From the NCBI GenBank assembly GCA_035486355.1, contig DATHNE010000070.1:1-11883 (forward strand): a stretch of DNA of 11,883 nucleotides, given 5' to 3'. Origin of the DNA: Palsa-883 sp035486355. GTDB lineage: Bacteria; Pseudomonadota; Alphaproteobacteria; Acetobacterales; Acetobacteraceae. The notes beneath the pieces were generated by a model, which made no database searches, was not told where the DNA came from, and saw nothing but the letters and a program-made list of their open reading frames with translations. Shown one piece after another: positions 6,898-11,883 of this stretch (positions are counted from its first letter, which is position 1; every line of letters begins with the position of its first letter). The position numbers and the translations under genes were made by a program.

Positions 6898-7837
6898 AGC
6901 GGATCCGCTTGTCGAGCACGGCATACGCAATATCGGCGAGCAGATTGGCGGTCGCATAAGTGGCCGCCATGATCAGCGCCCCAGCCTGAATTGCCGGCAG
7001 ATCCCGCGTTTCGATCGCGATGATCAACTCGCGGCCGATGCCGGGTATGGCGAAAATTTCCTCCACGATAATGATGCCACCCAGCAGATAACCCACGTCC
7101 AGCGCCACCACGGTGATCACCGGCAACAGCGCATTGCGTAAGGCGTGTCGAAACAGAATGGTGCCAGCGTGCAGCCCCTTCAGCCGCGCGGCGCGGATGT
7201 AGTCACTGTGAAGCACGTCGACCATCTCGGACCGCACCATCCGCGACACATGTGCGATCAGGATCAGCGCGACGGTCAGCGTCGGAAGAACAAGATGACG
7301 CAATCCGTCAAGGAAGTCCTGCGTCAGCGGCACATAGCCAGTCGCCGGCAGCCATTGCAGCCGATCAGCAAATGCGATCAGCAGCATGGTCGCGGTGACG
7401 AACTCGGGTAACGAAACGCCGAGGTATGAAACCAGTCCGGCCAGCAGGTCGATCACGCCGCCGCGGCGCAACGCCGCCAGAGTGCCGAGCGGTACCGCGA
7501 TCACCAGCATCATCAGGATGGCACATCCCGCCAGCAGCAGTGAGCGGGACAATGCGACGAACATCATTGATCCCACCGGCAACCCAGTGCGCATCGAGGT
7601 GCCGAAATCCAGATGCAGCAACGCGAACAGCCAACGCCAATACTGCAGCCACATCGGGTCGTTCAGTCCCAGGCGCAGGCGCACAGCGGCCAACGCGGCC
7701 GGCGTGGCATTCTCGCCCAGCAGCATGACGGCGGCATCCGCCGGCAACGCCTGGGTGATGGCGAAGACGATGAGTGAGACAACCAGCAGCGTGTAGCCAA
7801 CCAGCAGCAGCCGACGCCCAAGCCAGATGGGGCTCAC
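6890..7837 (-). CDS. ABC transporter permease, DppB/OppB type
   Basis: This 315-residue protein has the DppB layout: N-terminal membrane segment at about 9-31, then the LGLNDPMWLQYWRWL ... LDFGTSM block (57-82) characteristic of the N-terminal domain of peptide permeases. Further segments follow at about 98-120, 131-156, 180-200, 238-260 and 284-305. The cytoplasmic coupling loop is YIRAARLKGL (213-222), and FAIPGIGREL (262-271) is the family's conserved C-terminal stretch. The start is GTG 7837, only 3 bases after the stop of the binding protein, so reinitiation or coupling is expected. It should form a heterodimeric channel with the next permease. Confidence 0.93.
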   Translation of the reverse strand: MSPIWLGRRLLLVGYTLLVVSLIVFAITQALPADAAVMLLGENATPAALAAVRLRLGLNDPMWLQYWRWLFALLHLDFGTSMRTGLPVGSMMFVALSRSLLLAGCAILMMLVIAVPLGTLAALRRGGVIDLLAGLVSYLGVSLPEFVTATMLLIAFADRLQWLPATGYVPLTQDFLDGLRHLVLPTLTVALILIAHVSRMVRSEMVDVLHSDYIRAARLKGLHAGTILFRHALRNALLPVITVVALDVGYLLGGIIIVEEIFAIPGIGRELIIAIETRDLPAIQAGALIMAATYATANLLADIAYAVLDKRIRYD

Positions 7838-7840
7838 GCG

Positions 7841-9394
7841 TCAGCGCCGCTTCGGCGCACCTTCACCAAGCCACGCGTAGTCCAGCCGGAACACAGCGCC
7901 GCGCGGATGCAACTGGTAGCCGGCAACATAACTGCGCCGCGCGCCCAGCAAGTCGAAGAATGCCGGAATGACCGACGGCACCTGGTCGTGCATCATCATC
8001 TGCGCCTGACCGTAGAGTTCACGGCGCTTTGCGTCGTCCACCGTAATGCGCGCCTGTGCCACCAGCGCATCGAACGCCTCGTTGTTCCAGCGTGTCTCGT
8101 TCCAGGGTGCCGCCGAAATGTATAGCAGCGAAAAGATCGCGTCGGCCGTGGGTTGCATGTTGTAGAAGCCGACATAAAACGGTCCCTTCTTCCACACCTG
8201 CGCCAGATAGGTCGCATGCGGCATGGTCTGCACATTGATGCGGAAGCCCGCGGGCTTCGCCATCTCGCGCATTGCCACACCCATCTGCGTGCGCGTGCCG
8301 GGGTTGTCCGACGCCACAAGCGTCAGGTCGAGCCCATTCGGATAACCCGCCTGGGCCAGGAGCTGTTTCGCCTTGGCGATGTCAGGCCGCTTCAGTGGAA
8401 TATTCTTGTAGAAGCGATAAGCCGGGTTCAGCGGCGTATCGTTGCCAGGCGTGCCATAGCCCTCGGCGACGAAACCGACCATCGCCGGTCGGTCTACCGT
8501 CAGCGCCAGCGCCTGGCGGACGCGGATGTCGCTGAACGGTTTCTGATCGCATCCCATGTTGACGTTTAGGAACCGGCCGGACGGTATCCGCAACGCGGCA
8601 ATCCCACCTGAGGACGCCAGGCGCGCGTACTCCGATGGCTGCACCGACGATATCAGATCGATGTCACCAGCGATCAAGGCCGAACTCTCGGCGGTGGGGT
8701 CGGGATAGACCAGCACCTCCACGCGATCTGCGTAGGGGCGTGCGGGGTCGTAGTAATGTTCGTTGCGCGTGACCGAGATCAGCCGATCCGGCTCGAATTG
8801 CACAAGCTTGAAGGGGCCGGTGCCATTGGCGCTGTGCGACAGTGTTTCCATCGCGCCTGATATGATTGCTGCCGGAACGATCTTCGCATTGGGATAGGCC
8901 AGGGTCACCGGCAGGTCGGCGAAGGGCGAGCTGAGCTTGAACACGGCTGTGGTGGGATCGGCGGCGATCACCTCGGCGATCGGACCGACATTGGTACGCC
9001 CAGGCGACGCGGTCTTGGGATCAAGGATCGCCATGAAACTCGCCGCGACATCCTTCGCCGTGCAGGCCGTGCCGTCATGGAACTGCAGGTTGGGCCGTAG
9101 CTTGAATGTCCATTCGGTCAGGTCTGCATTGCTGGACCAGGACTGCGCCAGGTCGGGTTCGGCCGACATGTCCAGCGCCATCCGTGTCAGATTTGAATAG
9201 AGCAGCTCCGCCACCAGGTATTCGGCATCGACCCGCGTGATCAGCGGATTGAGCACGCCCGCCGCCTGTTCGACCGAGACCCGCAATGTGCCACCGCGCC
9301 GGGGCGTAGGTTGCGCGTGCGCAATCGTTGGCAAGGCGGTCAATGCAAACCCGCCGGCGAGTACACCGCGCCGGCCGACGAAGGGGGGGGTCAT
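7841..9394 (-). CDS. Extracellular substrate-binding protein of a peptide-type ABC transporter (SBP_bac_5)
   Basis: This 517-residue periplasmic solute receptor has the DppA/OppA/NikA fold. The N-terminus is MTPPFVGRRGVLAGG followed by a hydrophobic core and the AHA cleavage site (25-27, cut before Gln28). The twin Arg followed by G-V-L-A is Tat-like. The mature part has RRGGTLRVS, VLNPLI, LLYSNLTRM, SWSSNADLTEWTFKLRPNLQ (family block), FHDGTACTAKDVAASF, GTGPFKLV and, near the C-terminus, the SBP_bac_5 WNNEAFDALV-type block. The start ATG 9394 overlaps the previous stop as ATGA, and GGGAGA (9400-9405) is 5 bases upstream. Codons 2-5 contain a run of eight C, which could slip. Ligand cannot be read; the flanking M20 hydrolases suggest a peptide or N-acyl-amino acid. 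Confidence 0.94.
   Translation of the reverse strand: MTPPFVGRRGVLAGGFALTALPTIAHAQPTPRRGGTLRVSVEQAAGVLNPLITRVDAEYLVAELLYSNLTRMALDMSAEPDLAQSWSSNADLTEWTFKLRPNLQFHDGTACTAKDVAASFMAILDPKTASPGRTNVGPIAEVIAADPTTAVFKLSSPFADLPVTLAYPNAKIVPAAIISGAMETLSHSANGTGPFKLVQFEPDRLISVTRNEHYYDPARPYADRVEVLVYPDPTAESSALIAGDIDLISSVQPSEYARLASSGGIAALRIPSGRFLNVNMGCDQKPFSDIRVRQALALTVDRPAMVGFVAEGYGTPGNDTPLNPAYRFYKNIPLKRPDIAKAKQLLAQAGYPNGLDLTLVASDNPGTRTQMGVAMREMAKPAGFRINVQTMPHATYLAQVWKKGPFYVGFYNMQPTADAIFSLLYISAAPWNETRWNNEAFDALVAQARITVDDAKRRELYGQAQMMMHDQVPSVIPAFFDLLGARRSYVAGYQLHPRGAVFRLDYAWLGEGAPKRR
9383..9390 (-). repeat. C8 homopolymer in codons 2-5 of the binding protein
   Basis: Eight consecutive C (eight G on the plus strand) directly follow ATGA of the substrate-binding protein. 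A gain or loss of one base would put the signal peptide out of frame. Confidence 0.9.
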
Positions 9395-10704
9395 GAGGCT
9401 CTCCCGGTTTTTGGTTCAGGCAACAAATTGGCGGCGAAGTCGGCGGCAAGATAGGCCAGGATCGCGCGCGCCAGCGCACGAATATCATCCAGCGTCGTGA
9501 ACTCGTCGGCGCCGTGCACGTTGTTGTCAGGCCTGCCCAATCCGCCCAGCAGGATCTCCTGGATGCCGGCCTGCTGCACCCAGCCCATGTCGGAACTGGA
9601 CGAAGCACCCCAGGCGCGGAACTCATGCGGTGCAAAGCCGAAGCCAGCCGACAGTGCTGCCTGCCAGCGCGGCCAATGTGGTCCCGTGGGATCGGACACT
9701 GGCGCGAGGTGACCCAGCAGTTCGGTCTGCACGCCAAGACCGGTACCGCGTGTCGTCTCGGCGACGGCTGCATGCAGCTCATGCAGTGCATCATTGAACC
9801 GCTCTTCCGGCGCATACCGGCGATTGATCAGCAGCTCGAACCGGGCCGGCAACGATGACCCTTTCTGTCCGCCATGCGCGGCGGCAACGGTCAGCAGCGC
9901 GGTCAGCGGCCGATCGCCATAATGCGACGGTGCCGGCAGTGCGGAACGGCGGCACCCTACCTGTGTTTTCAGGGCCGCGAGCGCGTTCAACAGCGGCAGC
10001 GAGGCTTCGATCGCATTCAGTCCCCCTGCGGGATCGCCGGAATGCGCCGCGCGTCCCGTCAGCGACACGCGCAGATCGAAGCTACCGAAGCAGCCTGCCC
10101 AGATGCGCGGCGCCGCGCCTCCGTTGAAACTCAGTAAATGGCCTTCGATCAGCCCCTGTTCGGCGAGATAGCGGATGCCGGGGTACAGCCCCCCTTCTTC
10201 ATCAGTGCAGAGCAGCAGAATCGGGTCATAGGCCAGCGGGATGCCCTGCGCCTCCAACGCCCGCAGGGCGAGCAGTGCCGCGACGATCGTCCCTTTCATA
10301 TCCGCGGCACCACGACCAATCAGACGCGACGCGTCACGGGTCAGCGCAAACGGTGGATAGGTCCACCCGTCACCCGCCGGCACTGTGTCGGTATGAAAAT
10401 AAAGTCCACACATGGGCCGGCCTGTGCGGCGCGCGGCGATCAGGTTGATCCGGTCGCCGGCCGCGTGCATCGAACCACCCTGCCACAGCGCCGGCGGTAC
10501 ACTGATACGGCGAAACGTGAACCCCAGCGGGGTGAGCTGCTTCTGCATCAGATCGGCGAACGCCGCGTAACCGTCCCCCGGCGGAAACGACGTGTCCACC
10601 GCAAGCATCGCCGCCAGGTCGTCGCAAATGCTGTCCTCCGCGTGATCGATCGCGGCGAACGCGGCATCGATGCGGGGCGGATGAATGGTTGTCACACCGG
10701 CCAA
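9391..10704 (-). CDS. M20-family metallopeptidase / deacylase (ArgE-DapE type), first operon gene
   Basis: This 437-residue protein keeps the classic M20 motifs: LYFHTDTVPAGDGW (His104, Asp106), GRGAADMKGT with bridging Asp135, LLCTDEEGG with base Glu169 and metal ligand Glu170, lid-domain GRAAHSGDPAGGLNAI (217-232), and C-terminal DNNVHGADEF with His397. At the fourth ligand position the family usually has EPT or an Asp. Here the region reads SFNGGAAPRIW (192-202), so the ligand there is unclear. Expected activity is zinc-dependent hydrolysis of a peptide or N-acyl amide in the cytoplasm, with no signal peptide. TTG 10704 is chosen as start because AAGGAA (10712-10717) lies 7 bases before it; GTG 10695 is the alternative. 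The gene leads the operon and faces the GntR regulator. Confidence 0.9.
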   Translation of the reverse strand: MAGVTTIHPPRIDAAFAAIDHAEDSICDDLAAMLAVDTSFPPGDGYAAFADLMQKQLTPLGFTFRRISVPPALWQGGSMHAAGDRINLIAARRTGRPMCGLYFHTDTVPAGDGWTYPPFALTRDASRLIGRGAADMKGTIVAALLALRALEAQGIPLAYDPILLLCTDEEGGLYPGIRYLAEQGLIEGHLLSFNGGAAPRIWAGCFGSFDLRVSLTGRAAHSGDPAGGLNAIEASLPLLNALAALKTQVGCRRSALPAPSHYGDRPLTALLTVAAAHGGQKGSSLPARFELLINRRYAPEERFNDALHELHAAVAETTRGTGLGVQTELLGHLAPVSDPTGPHWPRWQAALSAGFGFAPHEFRAWGASSSSDMGWVQQAGIQEILLGGLGRPDNNVHGADEFTTLDDIRALARAILAYLAADFAANLLPEPKTGRAS

Positions 10705-10711
10705 GCTGTGG

Positions 10712-10717
10712 TTCCTT
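10712..10717 (-). promoter_or_regulatory. Ribosome binding site supporting a TTG start
   Basis: AAGGAA on the minus strand is followed by 7 bases and then TTG 10704. The alternative in-frame GTG 10695 would be 16 bases away. This decides the start of the first operon gene and also fits weak translation of that gene. Confidence 0.65.
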
Positions 10718-10732
10718 GGGGTCGAATATCAA

Positions 10733-10747
10733 CTATAATGTTTATAG
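10733..10747. promoter_or_regulatory. Palindromic candidate operator in the divergent promoter region
   Basis: CTATAA-TGT-TTATAG is a perfect inverted repeat with 6-base arms and a 3-base centre, AT-rich in a GC-rich setting. It sits in the 60-base gap between the operon and the GntR gene. Its left arm contains TATAAT (10734-10739), a consensus -10 for the regulator. On the other strand TATAGT and TATAAA occur within it. A bound regulator would therefore cover both promoters. Symmetry and location are seen; binding is inferred. No good -35 was found in either direction. Confidence 0.6.
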
Positions 10748-10764
10748 AAATCGATCACGTCGCA

Positions 10765-11517
10765 ATGGACGCTGTCAATCCCCCGGATCCCGGAAACGCT
10801 CGGCCCGTGCCGCTTTATGAGCACGTGAAACGGCAGATGTCGGAAGCGATCCTGCTCGGTGAATGGCCGCCCGGCACGACTATGCCAGGCGAGATTGCTC
10901 TGGCCGCGCGCTACGGCGTGGCGGTCGGTACCATGCGGCGCGCCTTGTCGGACCTGACCGCCGAGGGGCTTCTCGTCCGTCGCCGCAAGACCGGTACGGC
11001 GGTCACCGGCCGCAGCCCGCATCATAGCCTGCGGCATTTCTTCCAGTATTTCCGGTTGCATGGCGCCGATGGCAGCCTGCTGCAATCGAAGCCGCGCATG
11101 CTGGCGCTGGACCGTGACGCAGCATCCACCGAGGAGCGCGCGACCTTCGGCCCGATCGCAAAGGATGGCGTGATACGCATCACCCGGCTGCGCTGCGTGG
11201 CGCGCCGGCCGGTGATGTGGGAACAGCTGGCGCTGCCGGCGAACCGGCTGCCGAGTTTCCCCACGCGCATGACCGCCGTGCCAGACCTGCTCTATCTGCA
11301 CCTGCTCGAGCAGTACGGCATCAGGATCTCCGCCGTGCGTGAGTCGCTCACGGCCGCCCTGGCCGATGCCGAGACCCGGCGCCTGCTGCGCCTGCATGCG
11401 CCGGCCGCGGTGCTGAGGATCGATGATATCGCATACGACCAGGCAGGCACAGCCACGATCATTGGCCATCGCAAAGCGGCAACCGCCGGGTATTGCTACC
11501 TGAATGAGGTACGCTGA
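10765..11517 (+). CDS. GntR-family transcription regulator, HutC subfamily (UTRA)
   Basis: This 250-residue regulator has an N-terminal winged helix-turn-helix (about 13-83: VPLYEHVKRQM, PGEIALAARYGVAVGTMRRALSDL in two parts, EGLLVRRRKTGT). A linker follows, then a C-terminal UTRA ligand-binding domain (about 87-248) with RITRLRCVARRPVMWEQLAL and AAVLRIDDIAYD blocks typical of HutC-type effector domains. The MPGE turn differs slightly from the usual PSE. ATG 10765 is preferred. The in-frame ATG 10738 lies inside the TATAAT box and palindrome, so it cannot be in the transcript if that promoter is used. No clear ribosome site precedes 10765. The open frame extends 600 bases upstream only as antisense of the peptidase gene. 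The divergent position implies control of the six-gene uptake operon and of itself, with a transported or hydrolysed compound as probable effector. Confidence 0.92.
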   Translation: MDAVNPPDPGNARPVPLYEHVKRQMSEAILLGEWPPGTTMPGEIALAARYGVAVGTMRRALSDLTAEGLLVRRRKTGTAVTGRSPHHSLRHFFQYFRLHGADGSLLQSKPRMLALDRDAASTEERATFGPIAKDGVIRITRLRCVARRPVMWEQLALPANRLPSFPTRMTAVPDLLYLHLLEQYGIRISAVRESLTAALADAETRRLLRLHAPAAVLRIDDIAYDQAGTATIIGHRKAATAGYCYLNEVR

Positions 11518-11530
11518 GCGCACGACACCG

Positions 11531-11770
11531 TTATACCCGTGCCCCGACCTGGCAGGACCGACGGTCTGGTGGGTCCAGCCTTTTGTCCTGCATCGCCTCG
11601 ACCGCGATATCGTCAGCGGTCATCGGCCCCGTCGTATCCCGGAGGGCATCACGGCAGCGGCGGGATATTTCCCCATTGGCGGAATAGGTGGCCCGTGGGC
11701 GCATAGGCGCCTTGGCCCTGATGGTCTGCCCCGCCGTGGTGAGATCGCGCATGCGCAGGGTCGGCATCAC
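11531..11770 (-). CDS. Small hypothetical ORF, possibly a degenerate helix-turn-helix-like protein
   Basis: A 79-residue minus-strand frame starts at GTG 11770 with an ATG next to it: MPTLRMRDLTTAGQTIRAKA, then a basic stretch, then SRRCRDALRDTTGPMTADDI and AVEAMQDKRLDPPDRRS. The segment around DALRDTTGPMTADDIAVEAM resembles the start of small winged-helix-like hypothetical proteins that I recall from IS-rich alphaproteobacterial regions. Such proteins usually continue for another 30 or so residues after the DPxDR turn, which are missing here. GC-rich third positions support a coding past. It may be a truncated remnant or a chance frame. Its 3' end overlaps the regulator's candidate terminator. 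No function is proposed. Confidence 0.4.
   Translation of the reverse strand: MMPTLRMRDLTTAGQTIRAKAPMRPRATYSANGEISRRCRDALRDTTGPMTADDIAVEAMQDKRLDPPDRRSCQVGARV
11551..11584 (+). terminator. Candidate intrinsic terminator after the GntR gene
   Basis: The arms GGCaGGACC (11551-11559) and GGTCCaGCC (11572-11580) pair with a single A-A mismatch around a 12-base loop, followed at once by TTTT (11581-11584). It starts 33 bases after the regulator's stop. The T-run is short, so strength is uncertain. Confidence 0.5.
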
Positions 11771-11792
11771 ATGGTGGTGACGCGAGGCGTCG

Positions 11793-11883
11793 TCACACCG
11801 ACGTCAGCGTCCACCCCGCCGTCGTCGGCTCGCAGAACATCGGCACCGCATTGCGCGTGCGCAGATTGATCTCCAGCCCCATG
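11793..11883 (-). CDS. Possible C-terminal tail of a gene entering from the right edge
   Basis: The minus frame from the edge to TGA at 11793-11795 reads GLEINLRTRNAVPMFCEPTT then AGWTLTSV. Nearly all third positions are G or C, and composition is protein-like. An ATG falls at 11880-11882, but a 29-residue gene is unlikely, so this is more probably the end of a longer gene beyond the window. The family is not recognised. The rest of 11518-11883 holds the terminator and the small ORF described separately. Confidence 0.35.
   Translation of the reverse strand, partial: MGLEINLRTRNAVPMFCEPTTAGWTLTSV

Noticed and set aside
6837..6957. Upstream start for the second permease
   Set aside because: The extra 20 residues are Cys/Pro-rich and unlike permease N-termini, and ATG 6897 gives the usual overlap with the upstream gene.
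10738..10740. ATG as start of the GntR gene
   Set aside because: It lies inside the TATAAT box and the palindrome and has no ribosome site. ATG 10765 still keeps the whole DNA-binding domain.
10138..10764. 600-base upstream extension of the GntR reading frame
   Set aside because: It is antisense to the canonical M20 gene, contains no recognisable domain, and the winged-helix domain begins just after 10765.
10773..10778. TTGACA on the minus strand as -35 of the operon
   Set aside because: It is 26 bases from the nearest TATA-like hexamer, well outside normal spacing, and lies inside the regulator's coding sequence.
1..11883. tRNA, rRNA, CRISPR array or riboswitch
   Set aside because: No cloverleaf-like, repeat-spacer or recognised aptamer pattern was found by reading both strands.

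Overview
The window is GC-rich and protein-dense. Its codon choice, an IS5-type transposase remnant and the overall gene styles suggest an alphaproteobacterium, possibly Acetobacteraceae. That placement is inference from recalled similarity, not from a marker gene. No tRNA, rRNA or CRISPR array is visible.

Left block (1-1799). A family-2 glycosyltransferase of the TIGR04283 type runs off the left edge on the minus strand. Divergent to it is a complete PA0069-type radical SAM protein (609-1799) with an intact Cys-X3-Cys-X2-Cys cluster motif.

Scar block (1800-3269). The 3' part of an IS5-family transposase (1968-2426) lies directly against the 3' part of a lactate-utilisation iron-sulfur gene, lutB (about 2464-3186). 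The lutB remnant has lost its N-terminal part. It also carries three reading-frame breaks (one caused by a 7-base near-duplication), an in-frame TAG and two substituted Fe-S cysteines. No lutA or lutC is present. The simplest reading is an IS insertion followed by a deletion that took half the IS and the front of lutB, then free decay.

Main block (3270-10764). Six minus-strand genes form one compact operon, in transcription order: a canonical M20 metallopeptidase, an oligopeptide-type substrate-binding protein with a Tat-like signal, two permeases, a fused double ATPase, and a second M20 protein. Junctions are 4-base ATGA overlaps (three times), an 8-base overlap, and a 3-base gap. Together they look like an uptake-and-hydrolysis system for a peptide or N-acyl-amino-acid-like compound; the substrate cannot be read from sequence. 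The last M20 protein keeps the fold motifs but lacks three of the usual metal ligands, while its operon sibling keeps the main catalytic motifs.

Regulator and right edge (10705-11883). A HutC-type GntR regulator is divergent from the operon. The short AT-rich gap between them holds a perfect inverted repeat (CTATAA-TGT-TTATAG) over a TATAAT box, the best candidate operator. A hairpin plus T4 follows the regulator. The last 360 bases hold only a low-confidence small minus-strand ORF and a possible C-terminal tail of a gene entering from the right.
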